The translations under genes were made by a program, and so were the position numbers. From Caulobacter sp. BP25 (lineage in GTDB: Bacteria > Pseudomonadota > Alphaproteobacteria > Caulobacterales > Caulobacteraceae): DNA of 64,000 nucleotides. Each line of letters opens with the position of its first letter. Positions within the stretch are counted from its first letter, which is position 1. This document shows positions 46,767-55,829 of the stretch, piece by piece. The notes beneath the pieces are model-generated. The model made no database searches. It saw only the letters and a list, made by a program, of their open reading frames with translations, and had not been told where the DNA came from. The DNA is taken from the NCBI RefSeq assembly GCF_002737755.1, contig NZ_PEGH01000018.1, positions 62,001 to 126,000 on the forward strand, in the 5' to 3' direction.

Positions 46767-48428
46767 ATGGCTCACGCCGCTGACATCGACCACCACGACG
46801 GCCACGACGCCGATCATAAGCCGCCCTTCTTCGCCCGCTGGTTCTTCTCGACGAACCACAAGGACATCGGCACGCTGTACATCCTGTTCGCCATCATGGC
46901 GGGCATCGTCGGCGGCGCCCTGTCGGGCCTGATCCGCTGGGAGCTGATGGAGCCGGGCATCCAGGTGTTCTCCGACACCGGCCTGCTGGCTCAGCTTGGC
47001 GTCTTCCAGGGCAAGCACGGCTACAACGCCGTGGTCACCGCCCACGCCCTGATCATGATCTTCTTCATGGTCATGCCCGCCATGATCGGCGGCTTTGGCA
47101 ACTGGTTCGTGCCGATCATGATCGGCGCGCCGGACATGGCCTTCCCGCGGATGAACAACATCTCGTTCTGGCTGCTGGTCGCCGCCTGGATCGTGCTGTG
47201 CGTGTCGATGTTCGTCGACGGCGGGCCGGGCATGGGCTTCGGCGGCGGTTGGACGATCTATCCGCCGCTGTCGACCATCGGCCACAAGGGTCCTGCCATG
47301 GACCTGGCGATCCTGTCGCTCCACCTGGCCGGCGCTTCGTCTATCCTGGGCGCGATCAACTTCATCACCACGATCTTCAACATGCGCGCGCCGGGCATGA
47401 CCCTGCACCGCATGCCGCTGTTCGCCTGGTCGGTGCTGATCACCGCCTTCCTGCTGCTGCTGTCGCTGCCCGTCCTGGCCGGCGCTATCACCATGCTGCT
47501 GACCGACCGCAACTTCGGCACCCACTTCTTCGACCCGGCCGCCGGCGGCGACCCGGTGATGTTCCAGCACCTGTTCTGGTTCTTCGGTCACCCGGAAGTG
47601 TACATCCTGATCCTGCCGGGCTTTGGCATCATCAGCCACATCGTCTCGACCTTCTCCAAGAAGCCGGTGTTCGGCTACCTGGCGATGGCCTACGCGATGG
47701 TCGCCATCGGCTTCGTCGGCTTCGTCGTGTGGGCGCACCACATGTACACCGTCGGCATGAGCATCAACCTGCGCGCCTACTTCGTGGCCGCCACGATGAT
47801 TATCGCCGTGCCGACCGGCGTTAAGATCTTCAGCTGGATCGCCACGATGTGGGGCGGCTCGCTGGACTTCAAGACGCCGATGCTGTGGGCCATCGGCTTC
47901 ATCTTCCTGTTCACGGTCGGCGGCGTCACCGGCGTCGTCCTGTCGAACGCCGGCATCGACTACAGCCTGCACGACACCTACTACGTGGTGGCCCACTTCC
48001 ACTACGTGCTGTCGCTGGGCGCGGTCTTCGCCATCTTCGCGGGCTTCTACTACTGGTTCGAGAAGATGTGGGGCGTGAAGTACAACGAGTTCCTGGGCGC
48101 GACCCACTTCTGGATCATGTTCATCGGCGTGAACCTGATCTTCTTCCCGCAGCACTTCCTGGGCCTGCAAGGCATGCCGCGTCGCTATATCGACTATCCG
48201 GACGCCTTCGCGCTGTGGAACTACGTCTCGTCGGTGGGCTACATGATCACCGTCGTCGGCGTGGGCGTGTTCATGCTGGTGCTGATCGAGGCGGCGATCC
48301 GTCGTCGCAAGGCCGAGGCCAACCCGTGGGGCGAAGGCGCCACCACGCTGGAATGGACCCTGTCCTCGCCGCCGCCGTTCCACCAGTTCAGCGAACCGCC
48401 GGTGATCAAGGCCGACGACCACCACTAA
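46767..48428 (+). CDS. ctaD: aa3-type cytochrome c oxidase subunit I
   Basis: The 553-residue catalytic subunit with twelve helices. Histidine ligands are visible in [19 protein letters not shown] (heme a), [17 protein letters not shown] (CuB and the cross-linked tyrosine) and [19 protein letters not shown] (heme a3 and a). The proton channel residues around [14 protein letters not shown] are conserved. It is the core of the aerobic oxidase and shares the operon with its assembly factors. Confidence 0.97.
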   Translation: MAHAADIDHHDGHDADHKPPFFARWFFSTNHKDIGTLYILFAIMAGIVGGALSGLIRWELMEPGIQVFSDTGLLAQLGVFQGKHGYNAVVTAHALIMIFFMVMPAMIGGFGNWFVPIMIGAPDMAFPRMNNISFWLLVAAWIVLCVSMFVDGGPGMGFGGGWTIYPPLSTIGHKGPAMDLAILSLHLAGASSILGAINFITTIFNMRAPGMTLHRMPLFAWSVLITAFLLLLSLPVLAGAITMLLTDRNFGTHFFDPAAGGDPVMFQHLFWFFGHPEVYILILPGFGIISHIVSTFSKKPVFGYLAMAYAMVAIGFVGFVVWAHHMYTVGMSINLRAYFVAATMIIAVPTGVKIFSWIATMWGGSLDFKTPMLWAIGFIFLFTVGGVTGVVLSNAGIDYSLHDTYYVVAHFHYVLSLGAVFAIFAGFYYWFEKMWGVKYNEFLGATHFWIMFIGVNLIFFPQHFLGLQGMPRRYIDYPDAFALWNYVSSVGYMITVVGVGVFMLVLIEAAIRRRKAEANPWGEGATTLEWTLSSPPPFHQFSEPPVIKADDHH

Positions 48429-48536
48429 GGGGACGTCGGGGCTAAACCAAGCGGGGGCGCGGTCGGGATCCAAGCAGGGTCTTGGCCGCGCCCTTCGCCC
48501 TTCGAGCGAGACAGAAAAGCTCAGTATCGAACACCC

Positions 48537-49550
48537 ATGAAGACCGCCGCCATGACCTCGGAAACCGCCTCGACCTCGGGGACGGACGCCTCGCAAGCCG
48601 CGCGCTGGCAGGACTATTTCCAGCTGATGAAGCCGCGCGTCATGTCGCTGGTGGTGTTTACCGGCCTGACGGGGCTGCTGGCGGCGCGCGCGCCGATCCA
48701 CCCGGTTCTGGGCGCGGTGGCGGTGCTGTGCATCGCGATCGGCGCCGGCGCCTCGGGCGCGCTGAACATGTGGTACGACGCCGACATCGACCAACAGATG
48801 CGCCGCACGCGCGGCCGTCCGGTGCCCGCCGGCAAGGTCAAGGGCGAGGAAGCCGCCTCTCTGGGCGTGGTTCTGAGCCTTCTGTCGGTGATGTTCCTGG
48901 GCTTTGCGATCAACTGGCTGGCGGCAGGCTTGCTGGCCTTCACCATCGTCTTCTACGCGGTCGTCTACACGATGTGGCTCAAGCGCTGGACGGCGCAGAA
49001 CATCGTGATCGGCGGTCTGGCCGGCGCCCTGCCGCCGGCGATCGGCTGGGCGGCGGCCACGGGCCACGCGCCGCTGAACGCCTGGCTGATGGTGGCGATC
49101 ATCTTCTTCTGGACCCCGCCGCACTTCTGGGCGCTGTCGCTGTACGTCACCACCGACTATGCCAAGGCCGGGGTGCCCATGCTGCCGGTCGTCAAGGGCG
49201 CGCGCGAGACCCGCAAGCAGATCCTGCTCTACAGCCTCATCTTCACGCCCATCTGCCTGGTCCCCGCGTTCACCGGCCTGGGCGGCCCGTTCTATCTGGC
49301 CGTCGCGGCCCTGGGCGGGGCGGTGTTCCTGACCCTGGCCTGGCGCGTCTTCGCCAGCAAGGCCGGCGATGCGGCCGATCCTCGCGTGGCCGACCGGGCG
49401 CTGTACGAGGTCACCGAGGATGAGCGCGCCGCCGGCGCCAAAGCCGCGCGCAATCTGTTCGCCTTCTCGATCCTTTACCTGTTCGCCCTGTTCGCCGCCC
49501 TGCTGGGCGAAGCCGTCGCTGGCGTTCAGGCCCTGGAGTTTCTGAAGTGA
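48537..49550 (+). CDS. ctaB: protoheme IX farnesyltransferase (heme O synthase)
   Basis: A 337-residue UbiA-superfamily enzyme that makes heme O for the oxidase. Asp motifs are NMWYDADIDQQMRRTRGRPV and the second loop TDYAKAGVPMLP, with FFWTPPHFWALSLY between. About nine helices. It starts 108 bases after ctaD and its stop overlaps the next small gene's GTG. Confidence 0.96.
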   Translation: MKTAAMTSETASTSGTDASQAARWQDYFQLMKPRVMSLVVFTGLTGLLAARAPIHPVLGAVAVLCIAIGAGASGALNMWYDADIDQQMRRTRGRPVPAGKVKGEEAASLGVVLSLLSVMFLGFAINWLAAGLLAFTIVFYAVVYTMWLKRWTAQNIVIGGLAGALPPAIGWAAATGHAPLNAWLMVAIIFFWTPPHFWALSLYVTTDYAKAGVPMLPVVKGARETRKQILLYSLIFTPICLVPAFTGLGGPFYLAVAALGGAVFLTLAWRVFASKAGDAADPRVADRALYEVTEDERAAGAKAARNLFAFSILYLFALFAALLGEAVAGVQALEFLK

Positions 49551-49705
49551 GCAAGTCGATCGACAAGGACGCCGAGAAGCAGGCCGCCAAGAAAGCGCGC
49601 GATGGTCGCAACATCGCGATTGGGCTTGGCCTGGCGGTATTTGTCGTGCTGGTGTTCGTGGTCACCTTGGTGAGGCTCGGCGGCAATGTTCAACCACACC
49701 CCTAA
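49547..49705 (+). CDS. 52-residue single-helix protein between ctaB and ctaG
   Basis: Starts at a GTG that overlaps the ctaB stop (GTGA) and ends 19 bases inside ctaG. The protein begins SKSIDKDAEKQAAKKARDGR after Val1, then one helix (IGLGLAVFVVLVFVVTLV) and a short tail. Small one-helix proteins at this position occur in alphaproteobacterial cox operons (CoxF-like). It is shorter than usual gene cut-offs but its coupling to both neighbours supports it. Confidence 0.8.
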   Translation: MSKSIDKDAEKQAAKKARDGRNIAIGLGLAVFVVLVFVVTLVRLGGNVQPHP

Positions 49706-50348
49706 GGCTCCCCAGGAGACCTTGACCCCGCAACAGGAGATGGCGCGCCGCAACAAGCGGGTGGCGCTGATCTGTGGGGCGACCTTCTTTGGCATGGTCG
49801 GCGCCGCCTACGCGGCGGTCCCGCTCTACAAGCTGTTCTGCCAGGTCACGGGCTTCGACGGCACGGTGCGCAAGGCCGAGGTCGCGCCGACCCGGATCCT
49901 GGACCGCAAGCTCACGATCCGTTTCGACGCCAACATTCGCGACCTGCCCTGGAAGTTCCAGACGCTGCAGCCCACCCAGGACATTCGCATCGGCGACACG
50001 GGCCTGGCCTTCTTCAAGGTCACCAACCCGAGCGACAAGCCGATCACGGGGCGGGCCCTGTACAACGTCGTGCCCGAGTCGGCGGGTCCCTACTTCCAGA
50101 AGCTGGAATGCTTCTGCTTCACCAGCCAGACGATCCAGCCCGGTCAGACGATCGAGTTCCCGGTCGTCTACTTCGTGGATCCCGGTTTCGTGGATGATCC
50201 CGACACCAAGGGTAAGAGCGAGATCACGCTCAGCTACACCTTCTTTCCCGCCGTCGACGACGGCAATGGCAAGACGGGCCAAGTCGCGGCCGCGACAACG
50301 CCCCGCATCGTCGAACCTCTTGGCGGCGCACCGTCGAGAGGGCTATAG
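49686..50348 (+). CDS. ctaG: cytochrome c oxidase assembly protein CtaG/Cox11
   Basis: A 220-residue copper chaperone that delivers CuB to subunit I. One N-terminal membrane helix (GATFFGMVGAAYAAVPLYKL) precedes a periplasmic immunoglobulin-like domain, whose copper motif is CFCF in KLECFCFTSQTIQPGQ near residue 140. The start overlaps the upstream small gene by 20 bases. Confidence 0.95.
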   Translation: MFNHTPKAPQETLTPQQEMARRNKRVALICGATFFGMVGAAYAAVPLYKLFCQVTGFDGTVRKAEVAPTRILDRKLTIRFDANIRDLPWKFQTLQPTQDIRIGDTGLAFFKVTNPSDKPITGRALYNVVPESAGPYFQKLECFCFTSQTIQPGQTIEFPVVYFVDPGFVDDPDTKGKSEITLSYTFFPAVDDGNGKTGQVAAATTPRIVEPLGGAPSRGL

Positions 50349-50417
50349 GATTCAACAAGATCGCGGCGCGGGGGACCAGCGACCGCGCTCAGAAGGATAA
50401 CAGGGGTAACCAGCAAC

Positions 50418-51290
50418 ATGGCCGGCGCCGTCAAACACGACTACCACATCCTTCCGCCCAGCCCCTGGCCGTTCGTCGGCTCGATGGCCTCGACCGTCAT
50501 GGCCATTGGCCTGATCGGCTGGCTCAAGGGCGGCGTGCTGGGCATCGAAAAGGGCAACTGGGCGATCTTCGCCGCGGGCCTGGCCGGCGTGCTCTACACG
50601 ATGTTCGGCTGGTGGGCGGACGTGGCCAAGGAAGCCAAGGCCGGCGACCACACCCCGGTCGTCTCGATCGGCCTGCGCTACGGCATGATCCTGTTCATCG
50701 CTTCGGAAGTGATGTTCTTCGTGGCGTGGTTCTGGATGTTCTTCGAGATGGCGCTGTTCCATGAGCACCGCACGCTCTCGACGATCGAGGAAGTCCGCAC
50801 CGCCTGGGCCGCCTGGCCGCCGGCCGGCGTCGAGACCGTCTCGCCCTGGCACCTGCCGCTGATCAACACCCTGACCCTGCTGCTGTCGGGCACGACCGTC
50901 ACCTGGGCGCACCACGCGCTGCAGGTTGGCGACCGCAAGGGCGCCAAGTGGGGCCTGATCCTGACCGTCGTGCTGGGCGCGCTGTTCACGGCCATCCAGG
51001 TCTATGAGTACGCCCACATCAACCACGAGCAGCTCTTCTACTCGGAAGCTGCGGTCAATTCGGGCCTGTATGGCTCGACCTTCTTCCTGGCCACGGGCTT
51101 CCACGGCTTCCACGTGTTCGTCGGCACGCTCTTCCTGATCGTCTGCCTGATCCGCCTGATGAACGGCGCCTTCACGCCCAAGCAGCACTTCGGCTTCGAA
51201 GCGGCCGCCTGGTATTGGCACTTCGTCGACGTCGTTTGGCTGTTCCTGTTCGCCTTCATCTACGTGATCTTCGGGGCCTCGGCCCACTAG
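50418..51290 (+). CDS. ctaE: aa3-type cytochrome c oxidase subunit III
   Basis: A 290-residue seven-helix subunit III. The family motifs are [19 protein letters not shown] and the C-terminal [22 protein letters not shown] and [17 protein letters not shown]. It ends the oxidase transcript before a strong terminator. Confidence 0.97.
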   Translation: MAGAVKHDYHILPPSPWPFVGSMASTVMAIGLIGWLKGGVLGIEKGNWAIFAAGLAGVLYTMFGWWADVAKEAKAGDHTPVVSIGLRYGMILFIASEVMFFVAWFWMFFEMALFHEHRTLSTIEEVRTAWAAWPPAGVETVSPWHLPLINTLTLLLSGTTVTWAHHALQVGDRKGAKWGLILTVVLGALFTAIQVYEYAHINHEQLFYSEAAVNSGLYGSTFFLATGFHGFHVFVGTLFLIVCLIRLMNGAFTPKQHFGFEAAAWYWHFVDVVWLFLFAFIYVIFGASAH

Positions 51291-51307
51291 ATCGCAAGAT
51301 CCCAAGG

Positions 51308-51342
51308 GGCCCGGAACGCCGACCAGCGTTCCGGGCCTTTTT
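51308..51342 (+). terminator. terminator of the cox operon
   Basis: A perfect 12-bp stem GGCCCGGAACGC (51308-51319) with GCGTTCCGGGCC (51326-51337) and then TTTTT. It lies only 20 bases before the DUF983 start, so the next genes need read-through or their own promoter. Confidence 0.9.
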
Positions 51343-51360
51343 CGTTTAAGGGTTGCGGCC

Positions 51361-51723
51361 ATGACCAAAACCAATCCCTACGCCGCCGGCGCGCGCGGCC
51401 TGTGCCCTCACTGCGGCGAGGGCTATCTGTTCGACGGCTTCCTGAAGGTGGCGCCGACCTGCGAGGCCTGCGGCTTCGAGCTGGGCAAGTACGAGACCGG
51501 CGACGGCGCGGCGACCTTCGTGATCCTGATCGCCGGGAGCGTCTGCGCGTTCGGAGCGCTGTTTTCGATGTTCGCCTGGAACTGGCCGGTCTGGCTGCTG
51601 CTAGTGGTCTGGCTGCCGGCGGTGCTGGTCATCACCTTGGGGCTGATGCGGCCGGCCAAGGGCCTGATGGTCGCCGCCCAGATCGCCCAGAAGGCCTCTG
51701 AGGCCGGCCGCGACCATGTCTGA
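51361..51723 (+). CDS. DUF983 zinc-ribbon membrane protein
   Basis: A 120-residue protein with a zinc-ribbon (CPHCGEGYLFDG then CEACGFELG) and two membrane helices (about residues 55-105). DUF983 genes are often next to cox and SURF1 genes, as here; an oxidase-assembly role is suspected but not proven. Its end overlaps the SURF1 start by eight bases. Confidence 0.88.
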   Translation: MTKTNPYAAGARGLCPHCGEGYLFDGFLKVAPTCEACGFELGKYETGDGAATFVILIAGSVCAFGALFSMFAWNWPVWLLLVVWLPAVLVITLGLMRPAKGLMVAAQIAQKASEAGRDHV

Positions 51724-52402
51724 GTTCCCGAAGAAGAAGGCTAGCTTCCCGATCGGCCTGACGCTGGCCACCGCGATCGCCTTTCTCATCCTCTGCGGCC
51801 TCGGCGCCTGGCAGCTCCAGCGCCTGCACTGGAAGGAGAACGTCCTCGCGCGGATCGAGGCCCTGAAGACCGCGCCGGCCCTGCCACTGGTCCAGGTGCT
51901 GACCGAAAAAGCCCGGCCCGAGGACCTGGCCTGGACCCGCGTCAGCGTCGACTGCGGTGATGTCGCCGGCGAGGCCCTGCCGCTGGTCTATGGGGTACAC
52001 GACGGTGATGTCGTCTGGCGCGCCCAGGCCCCCTGCGCGGTGCTGGCGGGTCCCTACAACATGATCCTGATCGACCGTGGCCTGGTCCCGGCCTTGACCA
52101 GCCAGGTCGCGCCGCCGCCGCGCGCCTTCGACCCGCCGCGCCGAGTCGTCGGCGTCCTGATCCCGATCGCCCAACTGGGCGGCGACCGCGCCAAGATCCT
52201 GGATCGTTTCACAGGCCGCAAGCCCGCGCCGCTGGTTCTGATGGCCGAGGTCGAGACGCCCGCGCCGGCCGGGATCACCCCCGCGCCGCTTCCGGCAGAA
52301 ATTTCCAATCGGCACCTCGAATACGCCCTCACGTGGTTTGGTCTTGCCGTAACCCTGCTGTTTATCTATGCCGCCATGCTCTGGCGAAGAGTGAGACCCT
52401 GA
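51716..52402 (+). CDS. SURF1 family oxidase assembly protein
   Basis: A 228-residue inner-membrane protein with helices at both ends (LTLATAIAFLILCGLGAWQL and LTWFGLAVTLLFIYAAMLW) around an extracytoplasmic domain. GLGAWQLQRLHWKE and LIDRGLVP-like sequences are family hallmarks. SURF1 helps heme a insertion. Its stop overlaps the thrC start by one base. Confidence 0.93.
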   Translation: MSEFPKKKASFPIGLTLATAIAFLILCGLGAWQLQRLHWKENVLARIEALKTAPALPLVQVLTEKARPEDLAWTRVSVDCGDVAGEALPLVYGVHDGDVVWRAQAPCAVLAGPYNMILIDRGLVPALTSQVAPPPRAFDPPRRVVGVLIPIAQLGGDRAKILDRFTGRKPAPLVLMAEVETPAPAGITPAPLPAEISNRHLEYALTWFGLAVTLLFIYAAMLWRRVRP

Positions 52403-53799
52403 TGCGTTACGTGTCGACCCGCGGGCAATCCGCGCCCATCGGCTTTCTGGATGCGGTGCTGGCCGGCCTGGCCCCCGACGGCGGCCTGTACGTGCCCTCC
52501 GAGTGGCCGAGCTTCCGCTCGTCGGAGATCGCCGCCTTCGCCGGCAAGTCCTACGCCGAGGTCGCCGCCGCCGTGGTCGGCAAGTTCGTCGGCGACGACA
52601 TTCCCAAGGAAGACCTGGCCCAGATGTGCGAGGAGGCCTACGCCACCTTCGCCCATACCGCCGTCGTTCCCTTGAAGCAGTTGGGCCCCAACCAGTTCCT
52701 GCTGGAGCTGTTCCACGGGCCGACCCTGGCCTTCAAAGATGTCGCGATGCAGCTGCTGGGTCGCCTCTACGACTACGTGCTCGAGCGCCAGTCGCGGAAG
52801 ATGACCATCATCTGCGCGACCTCGGGCGACACCGGCGGCGCGGCTGTCGAAGCCTTCCGAGGCCGCAAGAACGCCCGCATCGTCGCGCTCTTCCCCGAGG
52901 GCCGGATCAGCGCCGTGCAGCGCCGGTTCATGACCACGGCGACCGACGCCAATGTCGCCTGCATCTCGGTGCTGGGCTCGTTCGACGACTGCCAGGCGAT
53001 CGTCAAGCAGGCCTTCCAGGATGACCAGTTCCGCCACGGCGTGGACCTGTCGGGCGTCAACTCGATCAACTGGGCCCGGATCGCGGCTCAGAGCGTCTAT
53101 TACTTCACCGCCGCCGTGGCCCTGGGGGCTCCCGCCCGCGAGGTGGCGTTCGTGGTCCCGACCGGAAACTTCGGCGACGCCTACGCCGCCTTCGTGGCCA
53201 AGAAGCTGGGCCTGCCGATCCACTCGATCACGGCGGCGACCAACTCCAACGACATCCTGGCCCGCGCCTTTGAGACCGGCCGCTACACGCGCGGGGCTGT
53301 GGCCGCGACCCAGAGCCCGGCCATGGACATCCAGGTCGCCAGCAACTTCGAGCGTCTCTATTTCGAAGCTGTCCGTCGCGACGCCGTCGAGACCGAACGC
53401 GCCTTCCGCGCCTTCGCCGACACGGGTCTGCTCGACATTCCGCCCGCCGCCCACGCCTGGATGCGCGAGCTGTTCCGTGGCGCGTCGGTCAGCGAGGCCG
53501 ATACCGCCAAGACCATGCTCTCGACGCTGAACGAGACCGGCGAGATCGTCGATCCGCACACCGCCGTGGGCCTGGCCGCCGCGCGGGGCGTCGACGCCAA
53601 GCCGTCGGTCCCAGTGGTGGTGCTCTCGACCGCCCACCCGGCCAAGTTCCCCGAAGCCGTCGAGGCCGCCATCGGCGTCCCGCCGGTCACGCCGCGCGCC
53701 ACGCCCGACCTTTCCAAGAAGCCGGAGAAGTTCGAGCGCCTGCCCGCCGACGGCGCGGCGGTGAAGGCCTTTGTCCGCACGTTCGCGGCGACGACCTGA
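52402..53799 (+). CDS. thrC: threonine synthase
   Basis: A 465-residue PLP enzyme that converts O-phosphohomoserine to threonine. The lysine that binds PLP is in HGPTLAFKDVAMQLLG; the phosphate-binding stretch is TSGDTGGAAVEAF. The start is the ATG that overlaps the SURF1 stop (TGATG), which fits the family N-terminus MRYVSTRGQSAPIGF. Confidence 0.96.
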   Translation: MRYVSTRGQSAPIGFLDAVLAGLAPDGGLYVPSEWPSFRSSEIAAFAGKSYAEVAAAVVGKFVGDDIPKEDLAQMCEEAYATFAHTAVVPLKQLGPNQFLLELFHGPTLAFKDVAMQLLGRLYDYVLERQSRKMTIICATSGDTGGAAVEAFRGRKNARIVALFPEGRISAVQRRFMTTATDANVACISVLGSFDDCQAIVKQAFQDDQFRHGVDLSGVNSINWARIAAQSVYYFTAAVALGAPAREVAFVVPTGNFGDAYAAFVAKKLGLPIHSITAATNSNDILARAFETGRYTRGAVAATQSPAMDIQVASNFERLYFEAVRRDAVETERAFRAFADTGLLDIPPAAHAWMRELFRGASVSEADTAKTMLSTLNETGEIVDPHTAVGLAAARGVDAKPSVPVVVLSTAHPAKFPEAVEAAIGVPPVTPRATPDLSKKPEKFERLPADGAAVKAFVRTFAATT

Positions 53800-53872
53800 C
53801 GGCCCGCCTGGCCCACAGTGGCCGTGGGGGCGTTTAGCGACTATATGCAGCGCCCCCTCCCTCTCCCCCGTT

Positions 53873-53893
53873 TCTCGGGGGAGTCGTAAAAAG
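53873..53893. repeat. palindrome upstream of the M16 gene
   Basis: CTCCCCCG-(5)-CGGGGGAG, a short copy of the G/C-tract palindrome, ending six bases before the M16 gene's start codon. It may act on that gene's translation. Confidence 0.55.
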
Positions 53894-53899
53894 AGCTGA

Positions 53900-55171
53900 A
53901 TGACCGCCACCCTCCGCACCCTGAAGAACGGCGTCCGCGTCGTCTGTGACCCGATGCCGGGCCTTGAGACCCTGGCGCTCAGCGTGGTGGCCGGTCGCGG
54001 CGCGGCCTATGAGGACCCGGCGCGGTCGGGCTGGTCGCACCTTCTGGAGCACATGGTCTTCAAGGGCGCGGGCCAGCGCTCGGCGCGCGACATCGTCGAG
54101 GTGATCGAAAGCGCCGGCGGCTCGATCAACGCCGCCACCGGCTATGAGCGCACCAGCTTCCAGGTGCGGGCGCTGAAGGGCGGCCTGGATCTGGGCATGG
54201 ACGTCATCGCCGACCTCGTGCGGCGTCCGACCCTGGACCCCGCCGACCTCGCCCGCGAGAAGCAGGTCGTGGCCCAGGAGATCGCCGAGGCCGCCGACGC
54301 GCCCGACGACTACGTCTTTGATCTGATCCAGCGCGCGAGCTGGGGCGATCATCCCGTGGGCCGCCCGATCCTGGGCAGCGATGCGACGGTCGAGGCGGCC
54401 GGCGTCGAGGCGCTGTCGGACTGGCGCGCCGCCCTGTACGCCGCCGACCGGCTGGTGGTCAGCGCCACCGGCGCGGTCGAGGAGGCCGAGCTGATGGCCG
54501 CCGCCGAGCGCGCGTTCGGCGACCTGCCCGAGGCCCCGGGCGCGGCGGTCCCCGAAGCGGCCAGCTTCATCGGCGGTCCGCAAGCTGAAGCGCGCAAGCT
54601 GGAGCAGAGCCACCTCGTCTTCATGCTGCCCGCCTGCGGCTCGCGCGATCACGATTACTTCGCCCTGCGCATCTTCGCCGAGGTGTTGGGCGGCGGCATG
54701 TCCTCGCGCCTGTTCCAGGAGGCGCGCGAGAAGCGCGGCCTTGCCTACAATATCGACGCCTATGCCGACACCTATGCCGACCACGGCGCGCTGGGGATTT
54801 ATGCCGGCTGCGCGGCGTCCGACGCGGTCGAGACCGCCAAGGTCTGCGCCGGCGAGGTCGCAAAGCTCGTCGCCCAGATCGACGACGCTGAACTGGCCCG
54901 CGCCAAGGCCCAGCTGAAGGCGCACATGTTCATGGCCCGCGAGCAGCCGCTGTCGCGCGCCGAGCAGGGTGCGGGTCAGGTGCTGCTGTTCGACCGCCTC
55001 TATGCGCCGGCCGAGCTGGCGGCCGAGGTCGACGCCGTGACCGCCGCCGACGTGACGCGGCTGGGCCGGCGGCTATTGGCCGACGGCCGCGCGGCCTCGG
55101 CCGTGCTGGGCGCCAAGACCTCGCTGAAGGCCGCCTTGGCGTTCGACAAGACGTTGTTCTCAGCCGCCTGA
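53900..55171 (+). CDS. M16 family zinc peptidase
   Basis: A 423-residue peptidase of the mitochondrial processing peptidase/PqqL type. The inverted zinc motif HLLEHMVFKG lies near residue 49, with the third ligand in the VVAQEIAEAADAPDDYV region. The C-terminal half (GGGMSSRLFQEAREKRGLAY) is also typical. It follows thrC, with the palindrome at 53873-53893 in the gap between them. Confidence 0.94.
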   Translation: MTATLRTLKNGVRVVCDPMPGLETLALSVVAGRGAAYEDPARSGWSHLLEHMVFKGAGQRSARDIVEVIESAGGSINAATGYERTSFQVRALKGGLDLGMDVIADLVRRPTLDPADLAREKQVVAQEIAEAADAPDDYVFDLIQRASWGDHPVGRPILGSDATVEAAGVEALSDWRAALYAADRLVVSATGAVEEAELMAAAERAFGDLPEAPGAAVPEAASFIGGPQAEARKLEQSHLVFMLPACGSRDHDYFALRIFAEVLGGGMSSRLFQEAREKRGLAYNIDAYADTYADHGALGIYAGCAASDAVETAKVCAGEVAKLVAQIDDAELARAKAQLKAHMFMAREQPLSRAEQGAGQVLLFDRLYAPAELAAEVDAVTAADVTRLGRRLLADGRAASAVLGAKTSLKAALAFDKTLFSAA

Positions 55172-55217
55172 CGTCGGAGGGTGCGCCCGTGATTGATCCC
55201 CAGCCTTCGCCGCGCCC

Positions 55218-55790
55218 GTGCTCTCGTCGTTCCTGAAGCCCCGTCCCGCGCTGCGCCTGCAGGGCCGGGCCGTCTATCTGCGGCCGCCCAAGCCGGGCGA
55301 CCATCGCGCCTGGGCGACCTTGCGCGGCCACTCGCGACCCTTCCTGGAGCCCTGGGAGCCGGTCTGGCCCGAGCACGACCTGACCCGCGCGGCGTTCCGC
55401 GCCCGTCTGGCGGCTTATGCCCGCGAGATGGAGCTGGACGAGGCCTATCCGTTTTTCGTGTTCCGCAAGTCCGACGACGCTCTGGTCGGTGGCGTGCGGC
55501 TTTTCCACGTGCGGCGTGGCGTCGCCCAGACCGGGACGATCGGCTACTGGATCGGCCAGCCCTTCGCGCGTCAGGGCCATACGCGCGATGCCGTCGAGAC
55601 CTTGATTCGCTTCGCCTTCAAGGGCTTAGGGCTTCACCGCCTGGAAGCGGCCTGCATGCCGGAGAACGCGCCCTCGGCCGCGCTTCTGCTGAAATGCGGC
55701 TTTTCCGAAGAGGGATATGCGCCGGCTTATTTGAAAATTAACGGCGATTGGCGAGACCATCGTCTGTTCGGCTTGGTGGCGCCTGAGTGA
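55218..55790 (+). CDS. RimJ/RimL-type GNAT acetyltransferase
   Basis: A 190-residue GNAT protein. Features are LRLQGRAVYLRPPKPGDHRAWATLRGHSR-type opening, GTIGYWIGQPFARQGHTRDAV (acetyl-CoA binding) and LHRLEAACMPENAPSAALLLKCGFSEEGYAPAYL at the end. The start is a GTG at 55218. It is similar to ribosomal-protein N-terminal acetylases; the target is unknown. Confidence 0.88.
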   Translation: MLSSFLKPRPALRLQGRAVYLRPPKPGDHRAWATLRGHSRPFLEPWEPVWPEHDLTRAAFRARLAAYAREMELDEAYPFFVFRKSDDALVGGVRLFHVRRGVAQTGTIGYWIGQPFARQGHTRDAVETLIRFAFKGLGLHRLEAACMPENAPSAALLLKCGFSEEGYAPAYLKINGDWRDHRLFGLVAPE

Positions 55791-55829
55791 GTAGGGGCGT
55801 CTCGACGTGGCCGACGCGGCGGGACGGGT

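Noticed and set aside
46491-49124. 877-codon open frame antisense to ctaD and ctaB
   Set aside because: It is a G+C-rich shadow of real genes; the translation is a run of Arg/His/Gly/Asp without any domain.
52333-52401. N-terminal extension of threonine synthase
   Set aside because: The upstream frame lies inside the SURF1 coding end; the coupled ATG at 52402 gives the normal N-terminus.
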